DNA from: Pseudopedobacter beijingensis
Lineage (GTDB): Bacteria; Bacteroidota; Bacteroidia; Sphingobacteriales; Sphingobacteriaceae
DNA length: 64,000 nt
Assembly (NCBI RefSeq): GCF_042678145.1
Contig: NZ_JBHUDG010000017.1
Coordinates: forward strand, 62,001-126,000
Direction of reading: 5' to 3'
Made by a program: the position numbers and the translations under genes. Shown here piece after piece: positions 9,604 to 18,248 of this stretch. The notes below the pieces were generated by a model that worked only from the letters and a program-made list of their open reading frames with translations, was not told the origin of the DNA and made no database searches. Position 1 is the stretch's first letter. Every line of letters begins with the position of its first letter.

Positions 9604-10564
9604 CAAAGCTTATCTGATCCCTGTTTACCTAATAATAGGGTTATTGGCTGTTTGCTGTAAAAAGCAAACGGCCAGTATTCCTGTGCCTGTACCGGGTGGT
9701 AAAACACCAGAAGAAGATAAGATAACATGGTTAAGTCCTTTGAAAGTAGCGTCATACAATATCGAGTATGACCATGACAATCAGGTAACGGATAATTATT
9801 GGACAGATCGTAAGTTATTGGTGAAAAAAATGTTCGATAAATATGCATTTGATATTGTAGGTGTACAAGAACCTTATCTCAGCCAATGGCAGGATATGGC
9901 CACTCTGCTGCCTGGTTATGCTCGTATAGGTCAGGCTGTAACCGGAAGTACAACAATTGATAAGAAGCTTACTGTAAATATCATGTATAAAAAAAGCAGG
10001 ATAGAAGTTTTAAAGCAGGGTGTTTTCTGGTTTTCGGACACGCCGTCTGTTCCGGGTATAGCTGCATCCTGGGGAGCAGAGCAATGGCGTATTTGTACCT
10101 GGGCTTTGGTAAGGGATAAGCTCACCAATAAGCAATTCTATTTTTTTAGCGTACATCTGGATTTTATACCTAAAGAACCCGAGTACAAATCTGTGGCAAG
10201 TACAAAAAGTGTTGAGCTGTTGTTAAAACAGATTCCGACAATAGCCAAAGGTTATCCTGCGGTGCTTGCCGGTGATTTTAACTTTAACCAGAATACGCTG
10301 TATTACCAGCAGCTTACCGCAGGAAATGTGTTTAAAGACACCTATACGTTAACTGATAATATAGCCAATGCTGCGAGAGGAACCTTTAATAATTATGATC
10401 CCAACCGGGTAAATGCAAGTCGTATTGATCATATTCTGGTGAATACCACCGAAGAGGTAAAGGTGAATAACTGGGCAATATTACCTGATACTTTTATTGG
10501 GAAATATCCGTCTGACCACTCTCCGGTTAGTATAGACCTATGCTTTCAGGAAATAATAAAATGA
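9587..10564 (+). CDS. EEP (DNase-I-like) family lipoprotein
   Basis: Second putative phosphodiesterase of the locus, anchored as a lipoprotein (hydrophobic segment ending GLLAVC, then CKKQ). Conserved motifs are complete: Asn in VASYNIEY, Glu in VGVQEPY, His in FFSVHLDF, GDFN, ASRIDHI and PSDHSPV. The start overlaps the end of the beta-helix gene by 17 bp, implying translational coupling. It differs strongly from the EEP enzyme at 5009, so the two are not a recent duplication. Surface lipidation suggests action on extracellular substrate before SusCD import (inference). The substrate (DNA, RNA or another phosphodiester) cannot be told from sequence alone. Confidence 0.88.
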   Translation: MSIRINKAYLIPVYLIIGLLAVCCKKQTASIPVPVPGGKTPEEDKITWLSPLKVASYNIEYDHDNQVTDNYWTDRKLLVKKMFDKYAFDIVGVQEPYLSQWQDMATLLPGYARIGQAVTGSTTIDKKLTVNIMYKKSRIEVLKQGVFWFSDTPSVPGIAASWGAEQWRICTWALVRDKLTNKQFYFFSVHLDFIPKEPEYKSVASTKSVELLLKQIPTIAKGYPAVLAGDFNFNQNTLYYQQLTAGNVFKDTYTLTDNIANAARGTFNNYDPNRVNASRIDHILVNTTEEVKVNNWAILPDTFIGKYPSDHSPVSIDLCFQEIIK

Positions 10565-10615
10565 TAATAAAAAATGAATCCAATAATTTTTTAATCCTTA
10601 ATAAAATTTAACGTT

Positions 10616-12850
10616 ATGAAAAAATTGTACTTTTCGTTTATCGTACTATTTGCGATAACATGGACACAGGTAGTTGCACAAACTACTTATTATGTAAAAA
10701 CAGACGGTAATAACAGCAATGATGGCCTTAGTTGGGAAACAGCTAAAGCAACGATTGCTGATGCTATTGCACTTGCCAATCCGGCTAATGGCGATATGAT
10801 TTTTGTAGCCAAAGGAACTTATATCGCCTCTGGAAATAATGCTGTTATTAATCCGGGTGCAAAAGTTGGACTTAAATTTTACGGTGGTTTTGCCGGTACA
10901 GAAACTTCTCTTGCCGAAAGGGTATTTGGTACTACCGCTGCCGATAGTACCAATTTGGTAGGGAATAATTATAGTGTTGTTGTTAACTATCTTGCTGGTG
11001 GGTCAACTATTACTACTACCCTTTATGATGGTTTTACTATCAAAAACGGTAATAGGACCGGTAGTGGTGGTGGTATGCATAATAATATATCCCTTACTGT
11101 TAATAACTGCATTTTTAAAGAAAATATATCGTCTGCTAGTGGTGCTGGTATATACAACAGTAATAACCAAATTACCCTTTTAAATTGTAAATTTTACGGC
11201 AACAAAGCGAATACTAACGGTGGTGGTGGGATACTGGTATCTTCAGGTTCATCGGCTACTATTACTAACTGTTTGTTTGATGGCAATATAACAGCCTCTG
11301 GCCATGGTGCCGGTGTATCAACTTATCATACCGATGCTAATAATCCAACTACTGTTAATGTGAGCAACTGTACCTTTATACGCAATGAGGCCACAGGCAC
11401 AGGTGGCGGTATGTACAACTATCAAAATATTAAAATTAGTATTTTGGATTGTACTTTTGCAGATAATACAGCAACTACTAATGGTGGTGGTGTATTCAAC
11501 AATACTTCTGCCGATGCCACTATTACAAATAGCACCTTTACGAGCAATATAGCAACTTTAAATGGTGGGGGTCTATACAATTCTGCTTCTTCTAATGGCG
11601 CTATTACCAATTGTACTTTTACAAGTAACATAGCTAATAATACAACAACCGCTACTGGCGGAGGAGGTTTATTCAGTACCGGTGCCGGTCCTACTGTTAG
11701 CTATTGTAAGTTTATGGGCAATAAAGCGGCTAATGGCGGTGGTATGCTACTTACTAACGCTACTGCTACAACCCAGTTTGTTAACTGTCTTTTTTCGGGC
11801 AATATGGCAACTAATGCAGGTGGTGCTGGGTATATTAATAATAGTGGTACAGGCAGCTCCAGTACCCCGTCTTTTACTAACTGTACCATTGCGGCCAATT
11901 ATGCAAAGAATACTGGTGGGGGCCTATACAATACAGGTAGTAACAATGGCACAACTGTTACGGTTACTAATAGTATTATTTATGGCAATAGCGGAGGTAT
12001 AGCAAATAGTGTCCCCGCCGGGGCTACCGCTACGGTTTCCTATAGTAATGTACAGTACACCGGAGCTACTAACGAAGTAGATTACAATGGTGGTACAAAT
12101 TTTAACGTTGATCCTAATTTTACCAACTTGCCTGCATTTAGCAGCACTGCGCCTTTTACCACAGGCGATTACACGTTGAGTAGCAACAGCGGCAGTGTTA
12201 TCAATAAGGGTTTTAATGATGCTATAAATGGTTATAATTTTGATATAACAGGTGTTAATCAACGTATTTATGATACTACGGTAGATATGGGAGCTTACGA
12301 ATACCAAAGTGTTTTACCCATTAAACTAAGCTCCTTCGAAGCAAGGTATCAACATAATCATGTGCAGTTAACCTGGAAAACAATTTCTGAAAGTAATAAT
12401 TCACATTTCGAAATACTGCGTTCAGACGGAGTCGCATTTCAAGTAATAGACCGTGTAAAAGGAACAGGTGACAGCAATCAGGAAATAACTTATCACTACA
12501 CAGACTATAACCCGTTAAGCGGAGTGTCATATTATCAATTACGGCAGGTAGATTTTGACAATCAATCAGAGCTTTCTAAAATTATTCCGGTAAGTATAGC
12601 TCCTAAGCAAACTGAAATAAGAATATATACCGGGGAATCGGGAGAAATTACAATTGGTGTTTATGCAATGAAATCGGGTAGAGCCAATATAATCATTACT
12701 GATATAAGCGGACATAAGTTGTTAAATCAATCTGTAGAAATAAAAGAAGGCTATAGCACATTTGAAAATCATATCGGATTAAAACCGGGTGTTTATGTTG
12801 TCAGTCTACAAATGGAGGGTGAAACTGTAAGTGCCAAATTTGTGAAATAG
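10616..12850 (+). CDS. Secreted beta-helix protein with type IX secretion C-terminal sorting domain
   Basis: Signal peptide (MKKLYFSFIVLFAITWTQ, ending VVAQ), a right-handed beta-helix (about 25-560) of NCTF/NCxF and GGGxYN repeats, a fibronectin-like linker starting IKLSSFEARYQ, and a C-terminal domain (about 670-744) with ADISGH-like TDISGHKL, LKPGVYVVSL and a terminal FVK. The last is typical of type A sorting domains read by the type IX secretion system, so the protein should be exported across the outer membrane and attached to the surface. The helix, including the GFAGTETSL and RVFGTTAADST segments, is paralogous to the 7147 protein. Probable adhesin or surface binding protein; no catalytic motif recognised. 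Confidence 0.88.
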   Translation: MKKLYFSFIVLFAITWTQVVAQTTYYVKTDGNNSNDGLSWETAKATIADAIALANPANGDMIFVAKGTYIASGNNAVINPGAKVGLKFYGGFAGTETSLAERVFGTTAADSTNLVGNNYSVVVNYLAGGSTITTTLYDGFTIKNGNRTGSGGGMHNNISLTVNNCIFKENISSASGAGIYNSNNQITLLNCKFYGNKANTNGGGGILVSSGSSATITNCLFDGNITASGHGAGVSTYHTDANNPTTVNVSNCTFIRNEATGTGGGMYNYQNIKISILDCTFADNTATTNGGGVFNNTSADATITNSTFTSNIATLNGGGLYNSASSNGAITNCTFTSNIANNTTTATGGGGLFSTGAGPTVSYCKFMGNKAANGGGMLLTNATATTQFVNCLFSGNMATNAGGAGYINNSGTGSSSTPSFTNCTIAANYAKNTGGGLYNTGSNNGTTVTVTNSIIYGNSGGIANSVPAGATATVSYSNVQYTGATNEVDYNGGTNFNVDPNFTNLPAFSSTAPFTTGDYTLSSNSGSVINKGFNDAINGYNFDITGVNQRIYDTTVDMGAYEYQSVLPIKLSSFEARYQHNHVQLTWKTISESNNSHFEILRSDGVAFQVIDRVKGTGDSNQEITYHYTDYNPLSGVSYYQLRQVDFDNQSELSKIIPVSIAPKQTEIRIYTGESGEITIGVYAMKSGRANIIITDISGHKLLNQSVEIKEGYSTFENHIGLKPGVYVVSLQMEGETVSAKFVK

Positions 12851-12856
12851 AGGGAT

Positions 12857-13009
12857 GGGCTTGTATCAAAAATAAAAATTTGTCATTTTGATGAGTACAG
12901 CGAAGAGAAATCTTCTTCTTGAGTACTTCTGAAATAGATCCCTCGATTCCGCTCGGGATGACGGAAAAAAGAGGGGGCTGGGATGACAATGCTCTTTTGA
13001 TACAAGCCC
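12857..13009. mobile_element. MITE-like element, copy 1, with perfect 15-bp terminal inverted repeats
   Basis: A 153-bp non-coding element bounded by GGGCTTGTATCAAAA and its exact complement TTTTGATACAAGCCC. The interior carries a CCCTCGATTCCGCTCGGGATGAC palindromic core. A second copy in opposite orientation lies at 22681-22811 and matches through most of its length. No transposase gene is present in the window. The right end, followed by TCTCTTTT, could also serve as a terminator for the beta-helix operon. Confidence 0.75.
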
Positions 13010-13066
13010 TCTCTTTTGTGTATTTATTAATAGAATTCAGTTTAACAAACCAAAAACAAACAGTAA

Positions 13067-14152
13067 ATGAAAAATACCCTCATTATTTTTTGGGCAATGA
13101 TGTGCTTATGTGCCTGCAACAAGACAGATAGCTCAGTACCAACCAATAAGCAACAGAACCATACGACCATAAATTTTGATAATAGCAAAATACAATATGA
13201 GGGTAGGGTAGAAATAAAGCCCAATGATGCCGCTTATTTATACTGGACAGGTACAGCTGTGAGGTTACGCTTTAATGGTACAGGGATAAGTGTTTCCATG
13301 CAAGATTTTAGCACGGGTAATGATAACTACTTTTACGTTATTGTAGACAAGCAGATAAAAGGGAAAATAAAAATAGAAAAAGATTTGCGGTCTTATACCC
13401 TTATACAAAATCTGCCAGAAGATAATCACGAAGTTGAACTCTTTAAAATAACCCATATGCACCCGGGGTACAAAAGAAGTTATTCAAAACTTTATGATTT
13501 CGAGTTGTTGGGTAAGGGGGAGATATTAGATCCGCCCGCTCCTAAAAAAAGGAAAATAGAATTTTATGGAAACTCCATTACCTGCGGTCTGGCTAATGAA
13601 GATGATAGCGGTGCAGACAGGAATGCTAGTATCTACGAAAATAATTACCTGACTTACGGAGCGATTACCGCCAGACATTTTGATGCACAATATTACTGTA
13701 TTGCCCGCAGTGGTATTGGTTTAATGGCAAGTACATCAAATTTGACTATGCCGCAAATGTACAATTTGCTAAACCCATTCGATACGAAAAGCAAATGGGA
13801 TTTTACCAAATATACACCTGATATTGTGGTGGTAAATCTATTACAAAACGATGCTTCATTATTGGTTAATCCCGTAACAGGAGAAGTTGTTGAAAACTAT
13901 CAGGATTTTATTAGAAAAATAAGAACTGTATATCCACAAGCACATATTATTTGTGCATTAGGCAATATGGGGGCTGTAAATATTCCAAAATGGCCACAAA
14001 TTATCAAAGATGCGGTGGAAGGACTGAATGATAATAAAGTATATACTCATTTTTTTACCTATCGTGGTAAATCAGGACATCCTTCGGTAGCAGAGCATGA
14101 AGATATGGCTAACAGTTTGATTAATTTTATAGAAAGCAATATTGAATGGTAA
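13067..14152 (+). CDS. SGNH-hydrolase lipoprotein, CE2-like acetyl esterase
   Basis: Predicted carbohydrate O-deacetylase at the cell envelope. A lipobox (MCLCAC) is at residues about 12-17. Residues about 30-155 form a jelly-roll-like domain as in CE2 enzymes, and about 165-361 an SGNH domain with the block I motif EFYGNSITCG (nucleophile Ser170) and a late SGHPS motif (His338). The Asn in VVNLLQNDAS fits block III. At 361 aa it has the normal CE2 two-domain length. It is separated from the upstream locus by the MITE-like element, so joint transcription is uncertain. Substrate unknown; removal of acetyl groups from a glycan is the best guess. Confidence 0.82.
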   Translation: MKNTLIIFWAMMCLCACNKTDSSVPTNKQQNHTTINFDNSKIQYEGRVEIKPNDAAYLYWTGTAVRLRFNGTGISVSMQDFSTGNDNYFYVIVDKQIKGKIKIEKDLRSYTLIQNLPEDNHEVELFKITHMHPGYKRSYSKLYDFELLGKGEILDPPAPKKRKIEFYGNSITCGLANEDDSGADRNASIYENNYLTYGAITARHFDAQYYCIARSGIGLMASTSNLTMPQMYNLLNPFDTKSKWDFTKYTPDIVVVNLLQNDASLLVNPVTGEVVENYQDFIRKIRTVYPQAHIICALGNMGAVNIPKWPQIIKDAVEGLNDNKVYTHFFTYRGKSGHPSVAEHEDMANSLINFIESNIEW

Positions 14153-14697
14153 ATATAATGTTGATTTCTTTATTTGTCTTTCAATGTATCTGATATAACT
14201 ACATTTTAATGATTCTTATTATGTAACGGGTATCAGAAATATATCTCATTTTTTAATCTTAATGATTTTATTCTCCTTTAGCAATAAAGGAGAATTCCTG
14301 TTTCTAAATAGTATAGTTTATACCTTTCTTTAACTGAAAACCGATCACAATACCTCATATTTAGTAATAAAATAATAAAAACTTAACGGTATGCTTATTA
14401 AGAAAGGGTTTTCTTTTGTGATTTTTATGGTTCCTTTTGTTTTTATTTATTTTTTATTAATTTGATTTTTTATTTCTTTTCGTTTTTAAGCTGTTTCAGT
14501 CATGTTTTTTGTGGTTCTGTAGGAGAAACCTTCGCTGAGATAATAAATATAGAAGGTTTGTTCTGGTCTGTTTAAAAGAATATTGCTATTGAAAAATCAC
14601 AAATTCAAGATACTTATTGTAAAAAGTACACTTAGTGTTTTATATTTCATGAATAATTTTCTAACTTCAAAAATTCTAATAAAAAAACCTAAATATA
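14153..14697. other. 545-bp AT-rich intergenic region without a gene
   Basis: I see no credible coding sequence. It holds the terminator-like hairpin at 14271-14294 and, nearer the next gene, an inverted repeat AAACCTTC (14526-14533) / GAAGGTTT (14552-14559) with an 18-nt loop that could sit in the leader of the dehydrogenase operon. No clear TAnnTTTG box was found. Confidence 0.5.
14271..14300 (+). terminator. Probable rho-independent terminator downstream of the CE2-like gene
   Basis: Perfect 10-bp stem TTCTCCTTTA / TAAAGGAGAA closed by a GCAA tetraloop, followed by a T-rich but interrupted tract. It lies 119 bp after the esterase stop codon. The stem is AU-rich, so strength is uncertain. 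Confidence 0.55.
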
Positions 14698-16377
14698 ATG
14701 GCAAAAAATGTTTATGATGCGATTGTAGTTGGATCAGGTATTTCTGGCGGGTGGGCTGCAAAAGAGTTGACCGAAAAAGGTCTTAAAACTCTGGTTTTAG
14801 AGAGAGGCCGAAATATTGAGCATATCAAAGATTATACAGCTGCAACAAAGGCGCCTTGGGAATTTCCGCACCGTGGCCGAAGAACACAGGAGCTTATAGA
14901 AGCTTATCCCGTATTAAAGAGAGATTATCCTTTAAATGAGAAAAGTCCTGATTGGTGGGTGAATGAAAAAGAGTCGCCTTATGTAGAGGTGAAAAGATTT
15001 GATTGGTATCGTGGTTACCATGTAGGTGGAAGATCCTTGATGTGGGGAAGACAATCTTATCGTTTCAGCGATCTGGATTTTGAAGCTAATTTAAAAGAAG
15101 GAATTGCTACTGATTGGCCTGTAAGGTATAAAGAAATTGCTCCATGGTACAGTTATGTAGAGAAATTTGCTGGAATCAGCGGATCTAAAGAAGGTATTCC
15201 TCAATTACCTGACGGTGATTTTTTACCAGCAATGGATATGAATTGTGTGGAGAAAGATGTTGCCGCGAGAATAAAATCGCATTATAAAGGAAACAGACAC
15301 ATGATTATGGGGCGTGTAGCACATGTTACCGGGCCGTTGAAAGGTAGAGAGAACTGTCAGTATAGAAATAAATGTGTATTAGGTTGTCCGTTCGGAGGTT
15401 ACTTCAGTACACAATCATCTACATTGCCAGCAGCAATGGCAACAGGGAAGTTAACCTTAAGACCTTTTTCTATCGTTACCAAAATCCTTTATGATAAAGA
15501 TACCAAGAAGGCAACAGGAGTAGAAGTATTGGATGCTCAAACCAATGAAACCATAGAATATAAAGCAAAAGTAATTTTCTTATGTGCTTCTACATTAAAC
15601 TCTACCTGGGTTTTAATGAATTCGGCTACCAATGTATGGGAAGGCGGATTGGGAAGCAGCAGCGGTCAATTGGGGCATAACCTGATGGATCATCACTTTA
15701 AAATTGGTGCTTCAGGTATAGCAGAAGGCTATGATGATAAGTATTATTATGGCAGAAGGCCAAACGGAATCTACATTCCACGTTTTCAGAATGTTGGAAA
15801 TGATAAACGTGACTATCTCAGAGGTTTTGGTTATCAGGGAGGTGCTAGTCGTGATGGATGGAGCAGAAATGTTGCAGAATTAGGTATTGGTGCCGAATTA
15901 AAAGAAGCACTTTCAGAACCTGGAGCCTGGAAAATAGGAATGACAGGTTTTGGAGAGATATTGCCTTATCATGAAAACAAGATTACCCTTGATAAAGAAG
16001 TAAAAGACAAGTGGGGGTTACCAGTGCTTGCCATAGACGCAGAGATTAAGGAAAACGAGATAAAAATGCGTAAAGATATGGGAGAAGAAGCCAAAGCAAT
16101 GTTGGAAATGGCAGGTATCAAAAATGTGAAAATTCACGATTCGGGTTATGGATTTGGTCAAGGAATCCATGAAATGGGAACAGCGCGGATGGGACACGAT
16201 CCAAAAGATTCAGTTTTGAATAAACATAATCAGGTTTGGGATGCGAAAAACGTTTTTGTTACAGATGGATCATTTATGACTTCAGGTGCTTGCGTTAACC
16301 CATCATTAAGTTATATGGCGTTTACAGCAAGAGCTGTAGATTATGCCGTATCTGAGTTGAAAAAGAAAAATTTATAG
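14698..16377 (+). CDS. GMC-family FAD-dependent sugar dehydrogenase, large subunit
   Basis: Flavoprotein that oxidises a sugar or glycoside hydroxyl and passes electrons on. The N-terminus has the FAD dinucleotide-binding GSGISGG motif (about 12-18); GGRSLMWGR lies near 110. The C-terminal GMC domain carries HEMGTARMG and VNPSLSYMA, containing the His and Asn of the active site. Cys220, Cys226 and Cys230 have C-x5-C-x3-C spacing like the 3Fe-4S ligands of bacterial FAD glucose dehydrogenase. With the adjacent subunit-3 gene and a cytochrome c, it fits a glucoside 3-dehydrogenase or gluconate-dehydrogenase-like complex. There is no signal peptide of its own; export with the Tat-exported partner is likely (inference). 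Confidence 0.9.
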   Translation: MAKNVYDAIVVGSGISGGWAAKELTEKGLKTLVLERGRNIEHIKDYTAATKAPWEFPHRGRRTQELIEAYPVLKRDYPLNEKSPDWWVNEKESPYVEVKRFDWYRGYHVGGRSLMWGRQSYRFSDLDFEANLKEGIATDWPVRYKEIAPWYSYVEKFAGISGSKEGIPQLPDGDFLPAMDMNCVEKDVAARIKSHYKGNRHMIMGRVAHVTGPLKGRENCQYRNKCVLGCPFGGYFSTQSSTLPAAMATGKLTLRPFSIVTKILYDKDTKKATGVEVLDAQTNETIEYKAKVIFLCASTLNSTWVLMNSATNVWEGGLGSSSGQLGHNLMDHHFKIGASGIAEGYDDKYYYGRRPNGIYIPRFQNVGNDKRDYLRGFGYQGGASRDGWSRNVAELGIGAELKEALSEPGAWKIGMTGFGEILPYHENKITLDKEVKDKWGLPVLAIDAEIKENEIKMRKDMGEEAKAMLEMAGIKNVKIHDSGYGFGQGIHEMGTARMGHDPKDSVLNKHNQVWDAKNVFVTDGSFMTSGACVNPSLSYMAFTARAVDYAVSELKKKNL

Positions 16378-16399
16378 TCCATTATCCAAAAATAAAATC

Positions 16400-16972
16400 A
16401 TGAATAGAAGAGAAGCTATATCATCAGTAGCATTCCTTTTGGGAGGAACGATATTGGGTAGTCAGGCTTTCGTTTTGTCAGGCTGTTCATCTTCTGTAAA
16501 AGAAACCAATGATCTGTTTTCGCAAAGCGATATTGCCTTAATGGATGAAATTGCAGAAACCATTATCCCAAAAACAAATACTCCGGGAGCAAAAGATGCT
16601 AAAACAGGTGCTTTTATAGCAGTAATGATTAAAGATTGTTATACACCTGAAGATCAGAGAGTGTTTATTGATGGGCTTAAAAAGATAGATGAAGAGGCCA
16701 AAAAAGATTTCTCAAAAACTTTTATAGAGTGTTCACCCGAAGACCGTAAAAAGTTGTTGGAAAGAATAGACGCCGAGCAGAAGGAATATCAGGATAAAAA
16801 GGAAAAGGAAGACCCCAACCATTATTTCAGAATGATGAAAGAGTTGACCTTATTAGGCTACTTTACATCAGAAGAAGGAGGGAATAATAACTTAACCTAT
16901 GTTGAAGTTCCCGGAAGGTACGATGCGTGTATACCTTATAAAAAAGGAGACCCGGTTTATTTAAACCCATAA
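16400..16972 (+). CDS. Gluconate 2-dehydrogenase subunit 3 family protein, Tat lipoprotein
   Basis: Small subunit partner of the GMC flavoprotein. It begins with a twin-arginine signal (MNRREAISSVAFLLGG) ending in a lipobox-like VLSGC, so it probably carries the folded complex through the Tat pathway and tethers it at the membrane. The body matches the subunit-3 family pattern, with ETIIPKTNTPGAKDA and KDCY motifs; at 190 aa it has the usual length. It lies 22 bp after the large subunit and 3 bp before the next gene, hence the same operon. Confidence 0.9.
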   Translation: MNRREAISSVAFLLGGTILGSQAFVLSGCSSSVKETNDLFSQSDIALMDEIAETIIPKTNTPGAKDAKTGAFIAVMIKDCYTPEDQRVFIDGLKKIDEEAKKDFSKTFIECSPEDRKKLLERIDAEQKEYQDKKEKEDPNHYFRMMKELTLLGYFTSEEGGNNNLTYVEVPGRYDACIPYKKGDPVYLNP

Positions 16973-16975
16973 TAG

Positions 16976-18124
16976 ATGACTAAGAAATTAAGATATGCGA
17001 TGATTGGCGGCGGTCCTGGCGCTTTTATAGGTGCTGTACATAGGATTGCCGCCAGAATGGATAATTTGTACGATTTAGTAGCCGGATGCTTTAGCAGCTC
17101 TATGGAAAAATCTACAGAAACGGGAAACGAGCTGGGGATAGCCAGTAATAGAATTTATGCTAACTATCAGGAACTGATAACAAAAGAAAATGCGCTTCCC
17201 GAACAGGAACGGGTACAGGTAATTTGTATAGTAACACCAAACCACTTACATTTTGCCCCGGCTAAAATGGCATTAGAAAATGGATTCCATGTGATATTGG
17301 ACAAACCCATTACGCTAACATTGGCAGAAGCAAAAGAATTAAAGATATTAAAAGAAAAAAGCGGAAAAGAGCTTTTGTTAACCCATACCTATACCGGTTA
17401 TCCAATGGTAAAGGAGGCGAAACAACAATTGTTATCCGGAAAGTTAGGTGAAATCAGAAAAGTTTATGTAGAATATCCTCAGGGTTGGTTAAGTAATGCG
17501 GTAGAAAGCAAGCAAGCTGACTGGAGAACAGATCCCTCAAAAAGTGGTATAGCAGGCGCTATGGGAGATATAGGTACTCATGCATTTAATCTGGTAGAAT
17601 ACGTAACATCCCTGCAGGTTGAAAAAATTTGTGCAGATATTAATACGGTGGTTCCTCATAGAAGATTAGATGATGATGGTGCTGTTTTGCTAAAGTTTAA
17701 CAATGGGGCCAGTGGCGTGTTAATGGCAAGTCAGGTAGCTGCAGGGGAAGAAAATAAGGTGAAGATAAGAGTATATGGAGAGAGTGGAGGTTTGGAGTGG
17801 CACCAGGAAGATGCGAATTCTTTAGTACTTAAATATTTGGATCAGCCCGCTCAGATACTAAGGACCGGATCGGGTTATTTAAGTTCATTTGCTACTCATA
17901 ATACCAGAGTACCTGCAGGGCATCCGGAAGGTTATCTGGAGGCATTCGCCAATTTGTACAGAAACTTTGCTTTAACCGTACTGGCTAAAGAAAACGGAGA
18001 GCAAGTAGCTGTAGAATGTCTGGATTATCCGGGAGTGGAGGAAGGAATAAGAGGGATGGCATTTATAGAAACAGTCATTTCTTCCGGTAAATCTGATCAG
18101 AAATGGATTAAAATGGAAATCTGA
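16976..18124 (+). CDS. Gfo/Idh/MocA-family NAD(P)-dependent oxidoreductase
   Basis: Probably interconverts a keto-sugar and the corresponding sugar alcohol group with NAD(P)H. The N-terminal Rossmann fold begins MIGGGPGAFIGAVHR. The family EKP-type catalytic motif appears as LDKPITLTLAEAKEL around residue 105. The central domain has GDIGTHAFNLVEYV with the active-site His region. At 382 aa it is full length. In an operon with a GMC dehydrogenase and a DUF1080 protein, a role in handling 3-keto sugars in the cytoplasm is plausible (inference). Confidence 0.9.
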   Translation: MTKKLRYAMIGGGPGAFIGAVHRIAARMDNLYDLVAGCFSSSMEKSTETGNELGIASNRIYANYQELITKENALPEQERVQVICIVTPNHLHFAPAKMALENGFHVILDKPITLTLAEAKELKILKEKSGKELLLTHTYTGYPMVKEAKQQLLSGKLGEIRKVYVEYPQGWLSNAVESKQADWRTDPSKSGIAGAMGDIGTHAFNLVEYVTSLQVEKICADINTVVPHRRLDDDGAVLLKFNNGASGVLMASQVAAGEENKVKIRVYGESGGLEWHQEDANSLVLKYLDQPAQILRTGSGYLSSFATHNTRVPAGHPEGYLEAFANLYRNFALTVLAKENGEQVAVECLDYPGVEEGIRGMAFIETVISSGKSDQKWIKMEI

Positions 18125-18248
18125 AAAGATATGTGAATATGAGTTCAGTAGAACTTAATTGAAGCAGAAGCATTAAAATAGTAAGAACTTAAAAGTACCA
18201 GCTGGTTTATTTACTCTTTAGAAAAAGAGCCAGTGGTTAGGCACAAAT

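Noticed and set aside
12919..13131. Open frames across 12801-13224 on both strands
   Set aside because: They are read through the MITE-like element or antisense to the esterase start; no homology and wrong composition.
14329..14343. TTTAACTGAAAACCG shared with 45585-45599
   Set aside because: A 15-mer match between two AT-rich spacers is expected by chance in 64 kb; flanks do not match.
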